Below, piece by piece: positions 40,929 to 50,188 of a stretch of DNA of 57,422 bases. Location of the stretch: positions 1 to 57,422 of the forward strand of contig NZ_SOZA01000032.1 of assembly GCF_004519305.1 (NCBI RefSeq). The letters are read 5' to 3'. This DNA comes from Pseudomonas sp. RIT623 (lineage in GTDB: Bacteria > Pseudomonadota > Gammaproteobacteria > Pseudomonadales > Pseudomonadaceae). The translations under genes were made by a program, and so were the position numbers. The number at the start of each line of letters is the position of its first letter. The stretch's first letter is position 1. Under the pieces are notes generated by a model. The model made no database searches and was not told the origin of the DNA. It worked only from the letters and a program-made list of their open reading frames with translations.

Positions 40929-43900
40929 ATGAATATGCAGATCCCCGGATTCGACATCGATCACGAGCTTGGCCAGGGCGCCATGGCCAGCGTGTACCTG
41001 GCCACCCAGCGCTCGCTCGAGCGCAAGGTGGCGCTGAAGATCATGGCGGCGAGCCTGGCCGCCGACCCGACCTTCTGCGAGCGCTTCCTGCGCGAGGGCC
41101 GCACCCTGGCGCGGCTGGCGCATCCGAACATCGCCACCATCCACGACATCGGCAATGTCGGCGAGCTGTACTACATGGCCATGGAGTACCTGCCCAGCGG
41201 TACGCTCAAGGAGCGCATCGGCGAAGGTCTCTCGCCTGAACAGGGGCTGGTCTACGTGCGCCAGATCGCCCAGGCGCTGGGCTACGCCCATGCCCAGGGC
41301 CTGGTGCACCGCGACGTCAAACCGGCCAACATCCTGTTCCGCGCCGATGGCACCGCGGTGCTGTCGGACTTCGGCATCGCCAAGTCGCTGGACGACCGCA
41401 CCCAGTTCACCCAGGCCGGTTTCGCCGTCGGCACGCCGAGCTACATGAGCCCCGAGCAGGCCCGTGGCATGGAGATCGACGGGCGCGCCGACCTGTATGC
41501 GCTGGGCGTGGTGCTGTACGAGATCCTGGTCGGCAAGCTGCCGTACAACGGCACCGATGCGCTGTCCACGGCGCTGGCGCACCTGACCGAGCCGTTGCCG
41601 GAGCTGCCGATCGAGCACGGTCGCTACCAGGACATCCTGCGTGGCCTGCTGGCCAAGGACCCCAACGAGCGCTTTGCCGATGCCGCGGCCTTGCTCGCCG
41701 CGCTGGATCGCCTGGCGCTGCCGGCAGCGGTGGATGAGCGCGACAGCACGGTGGTTCGCCCGCTGGTGGTAACGCCAGCGCTGGCGCCAGAGCCTGTGTC
41801 CATCGAAATCCCCAGCGCCGTGGCCGCGCCTGCGCCGCGCCCCGAGCCCAAGTCCAAGCCAGAGCCCAGGCCACAGCCCGCGCCGCTGGTGAAATCCGCC
41901 TCGAACAAACCCGCCAAGGCGGTACTGGCCGTGGCCATCGCGGCGGCCCTGGGCCTGGGTGGCGCGTTCTTCTGGTTGCTCGGTGGCAGCGACGAGCCGG
42001 CGCTCGAGCCGCCGCTGGCGCAGGCCCCGGTGGACACCGCCGCCCCCGCCCAGCCAACGCTGCAAGCGGTAGCGCCCGACGACGATGGCCGCCCGCTGCT
42101 GATGCCTGGCAAGAAGACCCTGTTCCAGCGGGTGCTGACCAAGCCCGACGCACAACTGCGGGCCCAGCCCGGCGATGCCTCGGGTGAGAAGCTGCCGGCG
42201 TTTTCCGTGCTGTACGTGTATCAGCGCAAGGACGTGGCGGGCAAAGCCTGGCTGCAGGTGGGCGCCGCCAGCGATGGCCAGCGCGACGGCTGGTTGCCGG
42301 CCGAGCAGACCAGCGACTGGAAGCAGAGCCTGGTGCTCAAGTTCACCGAACGCTCGGGCCGCGCGCCGGTGATGTTCATGCGCCAGGTGGACGATGTGCA
42401 GCACCTGCTCGACGACACCGCCAAGGCCCGCGACAGCTTGCTCAAGGCGCAGAACAGCCCCGACCAGGTGCCGCAGGTGATGGCCCTGGAGCCGACGGCC
42501 AGCGCCGTGCCGCAGAACCAGTTCTACCTGATGCCGATCTTCGACTACCGCGAGAGCTTCGATGCCGATGGCCAGCCGGTGCAGTTGCTCAACATTGCCT
42601 CCATCGACCCTGGCGCCAGTGCCCGCGACAGCGCGCCCAAGGCGGCTGGCGTGGCAGCGGTGGGCGAGCAAGGTTTCCGCACCGGTATCGTGCTGGTGGT
42701 GGACACCTCGGTGTCGATGCAGCCCTACATCGACCGCGTGCGCCAGGTGGTCAGCGAGCTGCAGCAGCAACTGGCCGCCCGTGGCGAACTGGACAGCGTC
42801 AGCTTCGGCCTGGTGGGCTTTCGCAACAGCGTCAAGCGCACCCCCGGCCTCGATTACCTGAGCAAGACCCTGGTCAGCCTGGAGGAGGGCCGCGACCCGG
42901 CACGCTTCCTCAAGGCGGCATCCCAGGTCAAGGCCACCAGCGTTTCCAGCCACTCGTTCAACGAAGACGCCTTCGCCGGCGTGATGCAGGCGGTCGAAGG
43001 CATGGACTGGTCCGGCTACGGTGGGCGCATCATCCTGTTGGTCAGCGATGCCGGCGCGCTGCGCAAGAACGACCCGTTCAGCAGCACCCAGATGAACGAA
43101 GCCGAAGTGCGCCAGGCGGCGCTGAGCAAGCAGATCAAGATCTACGCCCTGCACCTGCTGACCCCGGCCGGGGTGAAGAACCATGGCGCGGCGCAGGCCC
43201 AGTACCGGGTGCTCACCGCCGACAGCAACCCGCAGATTGGCGACCTCTATGTGGGCGTGCCGGGCGGCGAAGTGGGTGTGTTCGGCGAGCGTGTGCGCGA
43301 GATTGGCTCGACCTTCGCCGAGCTGGTGCACCAGGTGCGCAACCAGCAACCGCAGGCGGTGCCGCTGCTGACTTCGGCCTCGGGCCTGGCGGCCAAGTCC
43401 CAGGCCATCGGCTATGCCATGCACATGGACTTCCTCGGCCGGCACGGCGCCAGCCAGGCGCCGCAACTGGTCAGCGCCTGGACCGCCGATCGCGACCTGA
43501 CCAACCCGGCGCTGCCGACCCTGCAGGTGTGCGTGATGCTGACCAAGCTGCAGCTCAACGACCTGCAGCAGTCGCTCAAGCTGATCGTCGACGCCGCGCG
43601 CAAGACCCGCAGTTCGCCGGGGGATTTCTTCAACGAGATCGCCAGCGCCAGCGCCTACATGAGCCGCGATCCCGGCGCCCTGCGCAAGGGCGCCAACCTG
43701 GCCCAGGGTGGCGTGCTCGGTGAATATCTCGATGGCCTGCCGTACCGCAGCAAGTCCCTGGCGATGACCCAGGACCTGTGGTTGTCGCTGTCGGTGGCCG
43801 AGCAGGAGGACTTCATCGACGAGCTCGACTCGAAGATCCGCCTGTACGAAACCTTCCACAACGACATGGCCAACTGGGTGCGCTTCGGCAAGGCCGAGCC

Positions 43901-43943
43901 GGGCGACGCCTTGTACCGTGTGCCGCTGTCGACGCTGCCGTGA
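40929..43943 (+). CDS. ppkA: T6SS Ser/Thr kinase PpkA with vWA domain
   Basis: PpkA phosphorylates Fha to trigger T6SS assembly in response to envelope disturbance sensed through TagQRST. The 1004-residue protein has an N-terminal Hanks-type kinase (glycine loop GQGAMASV near 15, Lys in VALKIM near 37, HRDVKPAN near 127, DFGIAKS), a Pro-rich linker, one membrane helix (about 331-354), an SH3b-like region (about 400-465) and a periplasmic von Willebrand A domain whose MIDAS motif DTSVS is near residue 590. Its stop shares one base with the tagT start. Confidence 0.95.
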   Translation: MNMQIPGFDIDHELGQGAMASVYLATQRSLERKVALKIMAASLAADPTFCERFLREGRTLARLAHPNIATIHDIGNVGELYYMAMEYLPSGTLKERIGEGLSPEQGLVYVRQIAQALGYAHAQGLVHRDVKPANILFRADGTAVLSDFGIAKSLDDRTQFTQAGFAVGTPSYMSPEQARGMEIDGRADLYALGVVLYEILVGKLPYNGTDALSTALAHLTEPLPELPIEHGRYQDILRGLLAKDPNERFADAAALLAALDRLALPAAVDERDSTVVRPLVVTPALAPEPVSIEIPSAVAAPAPRPEPKSKPEPRPQPAPLVKSASNKPAKAVLAVAIAAALGLGGAFFWLLGGSDEPALEPPLAQAPVDTAAPAQPTLQAVAPDDDGRPLLMPGKKTLFQRVLTKPDAQLRAQPGDASGEKLPAFSVLYVYQRKDVAGKAWLQVGAASDGQRDGWLPAEQTSDWKQSLVLKFTERSGRAPVMFMRQVDDVQHLLDDTAKARDSLLKAQNSPDQVPQVMALEPTASAVPQNQFYLMPIFDYRESFDADGQPVQLLNIASIDPGASARDSAPKAAGVAAVGEQGFRTGIVLVVDTSVSMQPYIDRVRQVVSELQQQLAARGELDSVSFGLVGFRNSVKRTPGLDYLSKTLVSLEEGRDPARFLKAASQVKATSVSSHSFNEDAFAGVMQAVEGMDWSGYGGRIILLVSDAGALRKNDPFSSTQMNEAEVRQAALSKQIKIYALHLLTPAGVKNHGAAQAQYRVLTADSNPQIGDLYVGVPGGEVGVFGERVREIGSTFAELVHQVRNQQPQAVPLLTSASGLAAKSQAIGYAMHMDFLGRHGASQAPQLVSAWTADRDLTNPALPTLQVCVMLTKLQLNDLQQSLKLIVDAARKTRSSPGDFFNEIASASAYMSRDPGALRKGANLAQGGVLGEYLDGLPYRSKSLAMTQDLWLSLSVAEQEDFIDELDSKIRLYETFHNDMANWVRFGKAEPGDALYRVPLSTLP

Positions 43944-44647
43944 TGATTCGCCTGGACGGGGTGCGCAAGACGCGCGGGCAGGGCGCCCAGCGTTACAGCC
44001 TGCAGGTCGACCAGCTGCACCTGGCGGCGGGTGAGCGGGTGGCGTTGGTCGGCCCCAGCGGCTGTGGCAAGAGCACCTTGCTCGACCTGCTGGCGCTGGT
44101 GCTGGCGCCGGATGCGGCGGCAGGCTTTTGCGTCGGCGGCGTGGACGTGGCCGGGCTGTGGCGCGAACGCCAGCTCGACCGCCTGGCGGCGTTGCGCAGC
44201 CGCCATCTGGGTTATGTGTTGCAGGCCGGTGGATTGCTGGGCTTTCTCGATGTGCGTGGCAATATCCGCCTGCCACGGCAATTGCTCGGGCTGGGCGATG
44301 ACGGCAGCGTCGAACGCCTGGCCGAGGCGTTGGATGTGCACGACCAGTTGGCCAAGAAACCGGCCACGTTGTCCCTCGGCCAGCGCCAGCGGGTCAGTTG
44401 CGCCCGTGCCCTGGCCCATGGCCCGGCCTTGTTGTTGGCCGATGAGCCGACCGCCGCGCTGGACCCGGTGAACGCCGAACGGGTCATGCAACTGCTGTTG
44501 CGCGAGGCCGATGCACGCCAGGTCACCTGCGTGGTCGCCACTCATGATGAAAACCTGGCCCGCGCGGCGGGCTTGAGCCTGCTGCGCATGAGCTGCCAGC
44601 GCGATGTCGACGGTGGCGTCACCGCGACCTTGGCGAGGGCCGCCTGA
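43943..44647 (+). CDS. tagT: TagT, ABC transporter ATPase of the T6SS signalling module
   Basis: TagT is the ATPase of the LolD/LolE-like TagTS complex upstream of PpkA. The 234-residue protein has Walker A GPSGCGKST near 33, the signature SLGQRQR near 147, Walker B ALLLADEPTAALD, and the switch His in CVVATHDE. The start at 43943 overlaps the ppkA stop (TGATG), and the same overlap links it to tagS. Confidence 0.94.
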   Translation: MIRLDGVRKTRGQGAQRYSLQVDQLHLAAGERVALVGPSGCGKSTLLDLLALVLAPDAAAGFCVGGVDVAGLWRERQLDRLAALRSRHLGYVLQAGGLLGFLDVRGNIRLPRQLLGLGDDGSVERLAEALDVHDQLAKKPATLSLGQRQRVSCARALAHGPALLLADEPTAALDPVNAERVMQLLLREADARQVTCVVATHDENLARAAGLSLLRMSCQRDVDGGVTATLARAA

Positions 44648-45849
44648 TGCGCCCGTTGCTGATCGCCGGGCTGGCCTGGCAGGACTACCGCAACGATGCG
44701 CGGCTGTCGGCCTGTGGCGTGCTGGCGCTGGTGGCGGTGATCGCGCCGTTGCTGGTGCTGTTCGGCCTGAAGTTCGGCCTGGTCGGCAGCCTGACCGAGC
44801 GCCTGCAGCGTGATCCGGGCGTGCGCGAGATCATTCCGTTGGGCGGTGGACGCTTTCGCGGCGAGTTCATCGAGGAACTGGCACAACGCCCGGGAGTGGC
44901 CTTCGCCATCCCCCGGACCCGGCAGATCGCCGCCACCGCCGAACTGCTGCTGCCCGCCCACGGACGTGGCCTGACGGTCGAGATGCTGCCCAGCGCCGAG
45001 GGCGATCCCTTGCTGGCCCAGGTCGCTCCCCCGTCGGGGCTGCAACAGGTGGTGCTGAGCTTTACCGCTGCGCAAAAGCTTGGCGCCAGGGCCGGAGACG
45101 AGCTGCAGGCCAGCTTCAGCCGCCAGCAGGCCGGGCAGATGCAATGGCGGCAGACGCGCCTGCAGGTCCTCAGCGTGTTACCCCTGGCCGCGTTCGAGCG
45201 CGATGGCCTGTTCGCATCGTTGCAGTTGCTCGAGGCAGTCGAGGACTACCGTGATGGCCGCGCGGTGCCGGCACTGGATTGGCAGGGCGAGGCGCAGGGC
45301 TCCGTGGCGCAGCGGGTTTACCCGGCGTTCCGCCTGTACGCCCGTGAGCTGACCGACGTCGAGCCACTGCGCCAGTTCTTCGCCGAACGCAAGCTGCTGG
45401 TGTCGACCCAGGCCGCGCAGATCGCCCAGGTGCAGTCGCTCAGCCGCAACCTCGACCTGGTGTTCTGGATCATCGCCAGCCTGGCCGTGGCCGGGGCGGT
45501 GGCGGCCATCGCCGCGGGCGCGGTGGCGGCGGTGGAGCGCAAGCAACGCGAACTGGCGGTGCTGCGCCTGCTGGGCTTCGGCACCGCCGCGCTGCTGTTG
45601 TTCGTGATGCTCCAGGCGCTGTACAGCGGGCTGTTCGCCGCCGCCCTGGCGGGCCTGCTGTACCTGTTGGCCGAGCACGGCCTGAACCGACTTTTCATGC
45701 AGGTGCCCGGCGAATTCGCCAGCCACCTGTTACCCATGCACTACCTCGTTGCGCTGTGCGCCGTGCTGCTGGCCAGCACTGCCGCCGCCGCCCTCGGCGG
45801 CTGGCGGGTGGCGCGCATCGAGGCTTGCCAAGGAATCCGTGATGTCTGA
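44647..45849 (+). CDS. tagS: TagS, FtsX/LolE-like permease of the T6SS signalling module
   Basis: TagS is the inner-membrane permease partner of TagT. The 400 residues form one N-terminal membrane helix (about 17-40), a large periplasmic domain (to about 270), and three C-terminal helices (about 275-300, 318-345, 362-385), the FtsX-type layout. Its stop overlaps the tagR start by 8 bases. Confidence 0.92.
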   Translation: MRPLLIAGLAWQDYRNDARLSACGVLALVAVIAPLLVLFGLKFGLVGSLTERLQRDPGVREIIPLGGGRFRGEFIEELAQRPGVAFAIPRTRQIAATAELLLPAHGRGLTVEMLPSAEGDPLLAQVAPPSGLQQVVLSFTAAQKLGARAGDELQASFSRQQAGQMQWRQTRLQVLSVLPLAAFERDGLFASLQLLEAVEDYRDGRAVPALDWQGEAQGSVAQRVYPAFRLYARELTDVEPLRQFFAERKLLVSTQAAQIAQVQSLSRNLDLVFWIIASLAVAGAVAAIAAGAVAAVERKQRELAVLRLLGFGTAALLLFVMLQALYSGLFAAALAGLLYLLAEHGLNRLFMQVPGEFASHLLPMHYLVALCAVLLASTAAAALGGWRVARIEACQGIRDV

Positions 45850-47608
45850 CCGCCGCCTCGGGGCCGCTGCCCTGATCCTCACCGCACTGAGCCTGGGCGC
45901 CTGTTCCCAGGCCGATGGCGACGACAAGGCCAAGCCGGTCGCCCAGTCCCAGGCTGGGAGTGAGAGCAAGCTTGATAACCCCAAGCCGCTGCCGGGCGAT
46001 GTCAGCCTGCCGCTGCCCTGTGGCGGCGAGCTGGTTTTGCGCAGTGTCTACGTGCTGGCCCAGGGCAGCCTCGACGACCGTGAGGTCAACCTCGGCTACC
46101 CGTTCAGCGAAGGCGAGGCCGGCTACAAGCAGTCGTTCATCTCGGGCTACCGACGCGACTTCATCAATGGCCAGTTCAGCCTGCAGGACTTGGCGCCGCA
46201 GTGGCAGAAGGCCGTTGGCCCGACCTTGCCGAAGGTCGACAAAGGCAGCCCGCTGACGCCGATGATGTATTTCATCGGCAAGTACGAGGTTACCGCGCGC
46301 CAGTATGCCCAGGTGATGGCCCAGGCGCAGTCGCTGGCCAGCGGCGAGGCTGCCCCGGCCTGCGACGCGAGCAACGATGCGGCGGGGCGTCTGCCCAAGG
46401 TCAAGTTGTCGCGCTTCGAGGCCGAGCGCTTCGCCGCGGTGTACAGCGCCTGGCTGATGAAGCATCACCGCGACCTGCTGCCGGTCAGTGGCCGTGGCAG
46501 CAAGGCCGAGGATGGCGGCACGGGCTTCGTGCGCCTGCCCACCGAAGTCGAGTGGGAGTTCGCTGCCCGTGGTGGTTCGGCGGTCAGCCGCCAGGAGCTG
46601 GAAGGGCGTCTGTTCCCGCGCAAGGCCGAGGGCGCCGACAGCGAGGGGCCGCTGGGCGATTTCGCGGTGTTCAACCAGGTGGCCGGCGGCACCGGCCAGG
46701 CGGCGCGGCTGATGCCGATCGGCAGCAAACAACCCAACCCGCTGGGCCTGTTCGATGTGATCGGCAACGCCGCCGAGATGGTCCAGGAGTCGTTCCAGCT
46801 GGTGCATGCCGGCCGCCTGCAAGGCGCCTACGGCGGCTTCGTGGTCAAGGGCGGCAACTACCTCGAAGGCGAGGGCACGCTGTTCACTGGCATGCGCCGC
46901 GAGTACCCGCTGTTCGGCGCCGATGGCACCGAGCAGCGCAACGAGACCACCGGTTTCCGGGTCGCCATCGGCGCCTTGTCGGCGCCGCGCTCGCGCTACC
47001 AGGAGCTGTTCGAGCAGTGGCAGAAGGAAGGCCGCCTGGCCAGCCTGACCGATGACATCGACGCCGCCCAGGACCCGACCAAGCGCCTGGACAGCATCAT
47101 CGCCGCCGCCAGTGACCCACGCCAGCAAGCCGAGCTGGGGCTGGTCAACGAAGAGCTCAAGCGCAATGTCTCGCTGATCGCCCGCCAGCGCGAGGAAGCC
47201 GCCGGCAACCTGATCCAGTCCGCCGCCTTGGTGGCCGAGACCGTCAACAACTACAACATCCGCCTGACCAACCTGCAGAACACCCAGGCCAAGGCCGAGG
47301 CTGCCGGCGACCAGACCAGCGCGCGCATGTACGGCGCGGCCATCGCCAATGGCCGCGCGGCCCTCGACGGCGCCGTGGCGATCTACATCGACAACCTGGC
47401 CAGTGGCACGCGCTACACCGATGCGGTGATCCAGGCGCAGTTCCAGCGGGTCAAGGAAGAACTCAATCGCAAGCCGGTCCTGGGCAACAGCCTGGTGACC
47501 CGCGCCACCCTGTTCGTCCGCCACGTCGGGGAGTACCGCCAGAACCGGCGGGCCGATCCGGCGACGATCCTCAAGGAGCTGCTGGCATCGGCCGCCCCGC
47601 GACCCTAA
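45842..47608 (+). CDS. tagR: TagR, FGE-sulfatase-fold T6SS regulator
   Basis: TagR is the periplasmic protein that promotes PpkA activation, possibly by contact with its periplasmic domain. The 588-residue precursor has a signal with lipobox LGAC (Cys21), then a formylglycine-generating-enzyme-like domain (about 130-380) with RLPTEVEWEFAARGG and the closing GFRVAIGA. The last 200 residues are helical and not recognised. P. aeruginosa TagR is described as periplasmic, so lipid anchoring here is worth noting. A 78-base gap separates it from tagQ. Confidence 0.93.
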   Translation: MSDRRLGAAALILTALSLGACSQADGDDKAKPVAQSQAGSESKLDNPKPLPGDVSLPLPCGGELVLRSVYVLAQGSLDDREVNLGYPFSEGEAGYKQSFISGYRRDFINGQFSLQDLAPQWQKAVGPTLPKVDKGSPLTPMMYFIGKYEVTARQYAQVMAQAQSLASGEAAPACDASNDAAGRLPKVKLSRFEAERFAAVYSAWLMKHHRDLLPVSGRGSKAEDGGTGFVRLPTEVEWEFAARGGSAVSRQELEGRLFPRKAEGADSEGPLGDFAVFNQVAGGTGQAARLMPIGSKQPNPLGLFDVIGNAAEMVQESFQLVHAGRLQGAYGGFVVKGGNYLEGEGTLFTGMRREYPLFGADGTEQRNETTGFRVAIGALSAPRSRYQELFEQWQKEGRLASLTDDIDAAQDPTKRLDSIIAAASDPRQQAELGLVNEELKRNVSLIARQREEAAGNLIQSAALVAETVNNYNIRLTNLQNTQAKAEAAGDQTSARMYGAAIANGRAALDGAVAIYIDNLASGTRYTDAVIQAQFQRVKEELNRKPVLGNSLVTRATLFVRHVGEYRQNRRADPATILKELLASAAPRP

Positions 47609-47686
47609 GGACAGCTTCCGTAGAAAGGACTCCCGGGCGGCAGACGCCCCCCGGTTACCGAGAAACCCAAGAAGAGAAACCAGACC

Positions 47687-48613
47687 ATGTTCACCCGCAA
47701 ACCCCTGATCACCGCATCCCAGGCCCGTACCGCGCTGCTGCTGGCCGCCGGTTTCAGCACCGTGCTGCTGAGCGGTTGCGCCAGTTCGCCGGCGTCCAAG
47801 GTCGGCGCCACGACCAAGGTCGAGTACTACCCCAACTGCTACGAGCCGGTGCAGCACCTGCGCTCCACCGACGGTGACATGACCCGCTCGGTCACCACCG
47901 GCGCGCTGCTCGGCGCGGTCGGCGGTGCCCTGACCGGCGCCCTGGTCGACAAGGAAAACCGCGGCCGCAACGCCGCCATCGGCGCCGCCGGTGGTGCCCT
48001 GGTCGGCGGCGCGGCTGGCTACTACACCGAGCGTCAGAAGCAGATCAGCGACGACAAGCAGCGCATTGCCTCGTACGCCGCCGACATCGACAAGAGCGCT
48101 GCCGACCTGGACCGCACCACCGCCTACGCCAAGTCGTCGCAAAGCTGCTACCAGCGCGAGTTCGCCAGCCTGATCCAGAACCGCAAGTCGGGCCGCATCA
48201 ACGACACCGAGGGCCGCAAGCGCCTGGCCGAGATCGTCGCCGGCCTGCAGGAGTCGAACAACCTGCTGACCACGGTCAACGGCCGTCTTGGTGAGAACCT
48301 CAACAACTACACCCAGGCCTACGAGCAGGACCTCAAGCAAGTGGGCGTACAGCGCACCGAAGTGGTGGCCGTGGCCGAGCCGCCGAAGGTGGCAACCACC
48401 GGCAAGAAGAAGGACGTTAAAAAGATTCAGCCGGCCAAGACCAACACCAAGGTGCCACAGGAAGCGGTAGCCACCGAGAAGACCCTGCAGAACGCCAACG
48501 GCAAGAAGACCGAGGCCCAGCAAGTGGCCAAGGCCGGCGCCGACCAGGTCAACGCCATGTGCCGCAACCCGGACATGGGTGACTGGGCGCCGGTGCCTTG
48601 CCCTAACGTCTGA
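47687..48613 (+). CDS. tagQ: TagQ, outer-membrane lipoprotein of the T6SS signalling module
   Basis: TagQ is the lipoprotein that holds TagR at the outer membrane. The 308-residue precursor has lipobox LLSGC (Cys31). A glycine-zipper stretch follows (about 68-112, with GALLGAVGGALTGALVDKEN and GAAGGALVGGAAGYY), then a helical segment and a Lys/Pro-rich tail. It is the last gene of the right arm; two REP-like hairpins follow. Confidence 0.92.
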   Translation: MFTRKPLITASQARTALLLAAGFSTVLLSGCASSPASKVGATTKVEYYPNCYEPVQHLRSTDGDMTRSVTTGALLGAVGGALTGALVDKENRGRNAAIGAAGGALVGGAAGYYTERQKQISDDKQRIASYAADIDKSAADLDRTTAYAKSSQSCYQREFASLIQNRKSGRINDTEGRKRLAEIVAGLQESNNLLTTVNGRLGENLNNYTQAYEQDLKQVGVQRTEVVAVAEPPKVATTGKKKDVKKIQPAKTNTKVPQEAVATEKTLQNANGKKTEAQQVAKAGADQVNAMCRNPDMGDWAPVPCPNV

Positions 48614-48626
48614 TACCGCGGCCGCG

Positions 48627-48686
48627 TCGGCAAGCCGGCTCCCACATCCGCCGCGCGGAACATGTAGGAGCCAGCTTTGCTGGCGA
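48627..48686. repeat. REP inverted repeat after tagQ
   Basis: CGGCAAGCCGGCTCCCACAT and its degenerate complement ATGTAGGAGCCAGCTTTGCT.. lie around a 14-base loop, just after the tagQ stop at the right border of the T6SS. Confidence 0.8.
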
Positions 48687-48724
48687 ACCAGGCGGCGCGG
48701 TGGCTGGCACCGGCTATGCCGGTG

Positions 48725-48820
48725 TTCGCGGCTGAAGCGCTCCCGCAGGGATCGCGCCGGATTGAGAAATCTCGGTGCCAGCGGCCTGCGCTGTTTCTGT
48801 GGGAGCAGCTGTGCGCCGAT
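48725..48820. repeat. second, degenerate REP pair
   Basis: TTCGCGGCTGAAGCGCTCCC followed by GCAG, and CTGTGGGAGCAGCTGTGCGC, resemble the Pseudomonas REP with a GGCTG core. The arms are imperfect and about 48 bases apart. Confidence 0.5.
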
Positions 48821-48866
48821 GCGACTTGCCCTGAAGGCCCTGATCTTTGTGTAAGGAAACCGATTC

Positions 48867-49769
48867 GTGACAGACCTGCTTTCCACCCGCCTGGGCAACA
48901 CCTCGCAGTTCATGGCGCGTCAGCGCATCCAGGGGCGGATCAACCTGCCGCAGATGTTCGCCGCCATCGATGCCGACCCACGGATTGTCGGGGCGGGCGT
49001 GGTGTACATCGACGCCGACTACAACGTCATCACCTTGCGTGAGTTCCAGCCGATCTGCAGCATCCGCCCCAAGCGCGTGATCCTGCGCGAGATCAAGAAG
49101 TACCAGACCCCCGACCAGTACACCCAGCAGTTGCAGCACAACCCGCGTGAGTCGCGGGTGGTCAAGGAGGCGGTCAACACCACGCTCTCCTGTGCAGGTG
49201 CCGTGATTGGCTGGTTCGTGGTGTTCAGTGGCACCATTGCCGCGCCGTTTTCCGGAGGTACCAGCCTGGTGCTGACCTATGTCGGTGGCGCCGCTGCCAC
49301 TGCCAGCAGCCTGCAATGCGGCATCGGTGTGATGCGCACGGTGCGTGAAGTGACCAATCCGGCGGCAAACGATGCCCTCGATGAAAGCCAGTGGTATCAA
49401 GCCGCCTCGAAGGTACTTGATGGTGTTTCGCTGCTGGGTGTCGGTGCGTCGGGCCTGACCACGCTGAAGTACCTGCAAGTGCACAAGGCCGCTACGGGCC
49501 GTAGCTGGCTGGAGTTGTCCAGGACCCTCAGCCGTCAGCAGCGCAAGGCGCTGACCGATGAACTGCTGTCGATCAAGCACCCGAGCCTGACGGCCAAGCA
49601 GATCAAGTTGCAGCAGGCGGCTGGGACCATGACCAAGCGCTATACGCCGACCGAGATCAGCCATGCCACGCAGACCCTGATGCGCGACTCGCTCGGCGCC
49701 ACCTTGGGACTGGCGGGCAGTGCGACGGTACAGAGCATCGCCGTGGGGTTATACGAGGAAATCGAATGA
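48867..49769 (+). CDS. putative pore-forming toxin with glycine-rich hairpins
   Basis: A 300-residue protein of unknown function. Its N-terminal 100 residues look soluble (MFAAIDADPRIVGAGVVYID). Hydrophobic, glycine- and serine-rich segments follow at about 105-123 and 126-150, with weaker ones at about 184-201 and 276-295. There is no signal peptide. The GTG start has AAGGAA at 48853-48858. The stop overlaps the next gene (ATGA), which with its neighbour encodes paired membrane proteins. This suggests a membrane-inserting toxin with immunity, possibly exported by the adjacent T6SS. I have an uncertain memory of similar Pseudomonas proteins labelled NAD synthetase; no NAD synthase motif (SGGxDS) is present. 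Confidence 0.6.
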   Translation: MTDLLSTRLGNTSQFMARQRIQGRINLPQMFAAIDADPRIVGAGVVYIDADYNVITLREFQPICSIRPKRVILREIKKYQTPDQYTQQLQHNPRESRVVKEAVNTTLSCAGAVIGWFVVFSGTIAAPFSGGTSLVLTYVGGAAATASSLQCGIGVMRTVREVTNPAANDALDESQWYQAASKVLDGVSLLGVGASGLTTLKYLQVHKAATGRSWLELSRTLSRQQRKALTDELLSIKHPSLTAKQIKLQQAAGTMTKRYTPTEISHATQTLMRDSLGATLGLAGSATVQSIAVGLYEEIE

Positions 49770-50185
49770 AGATGACGCCGGCAGAGTTCCAGGCTTTCAT
49801 GCGTCGTTACTTCGCGATGTTCTTGCTGGGCTTTTTCATGTGCCTGATATCGGCGGCGTTGTCATCGACCCTGTGGATCGACAGCCATTGGCGTCATCAC
49901 CCGGACAACCCCTCGTACACCCTGCTGGCCAGTGCCGTTTCCACTTTGTTGTTGTGTACCGGGCATTTGGCGATGGTCCGTGGCTTTACCTGGGCCATGT
50001 GGTTGGTCCTGCCCGTGCCGGCAGTGGCCTTGTTGATGACGCTGAGCTTGTTCGGCAGCGGTTTGAATGCCCTGATGCTGGCGATCATGCTGGTGCTTGC
50101 TCTGCTCGCGCTGCTGGTCTTCAACAGTGGCCGCCATCGGGAAATGCGCCAGCGCCTGATAGAGCTGCGTCAGCTGAGGCGCTGA
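49766..50185 (+). CDS. four-helix membrane protein, immunity candidate 1
   Basis: A 139-residue integral membrane protein. Helices are near 15-36, 50-70, 76-95 and 100-117. Its basic tail SGRHREMRQRLIELRQLRR should be cytoplasmic. It resembles the next gene product throughout: shared FxRRYF near the start, GHxAxVRGxxW in the middle, and the NSxRxREMRxRLxExRQ tail. It overlaps the upstream toxin-like gene by 4 bases. Polytopic small proteins of this kind protect against pore-forming T6SS effectors. Confidence 0.6.
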   Translation: MKMTPAEFQAFMRRYFAMFLLGFFMCLISAALSSTLWIDSHWRHHPDNPSYTLLASAVSTLLLCTGHLAMVRGFTWAMWLVLPVPAVALLMTLSLFGSGLNALMLAIMLVLALLALLVFNSGRHREMRQRLIELRQLRR

Positions 50186-50188
50186 CGC

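Noticed and set aside
47609..47686. Terminator between tagR and tagQ
   Set aside because: A GC-rich imperfect stem is possible (CCCGGGCGG..CGCCCCCCGG), but there is no T run and pairing is poor.
1465..48820. CRISPR array made of the recurring hairpins
   Set aside because: The repeats are dispersed, in both orientations, vary in sequence and have no regular spacers; they are REP elements. No cas gene is present.
18154..48820. Prophage or contractile tailocin in place of a T6SS
   Set aside because: The presence of TssJ, TssK, TssL, TssM, ClpV, TssB/C, Hcp and the PpkA module, and the lack of tail fibre, lysis or capsid genes, identify a T6SS.
48867..49769. Calling this gene NAD synthetase
   Set aside because: The synthetase ATP loop SGGxDS and the rest of that fold are missing; the protein is dominated by glycine-rich hydrophobic segments.
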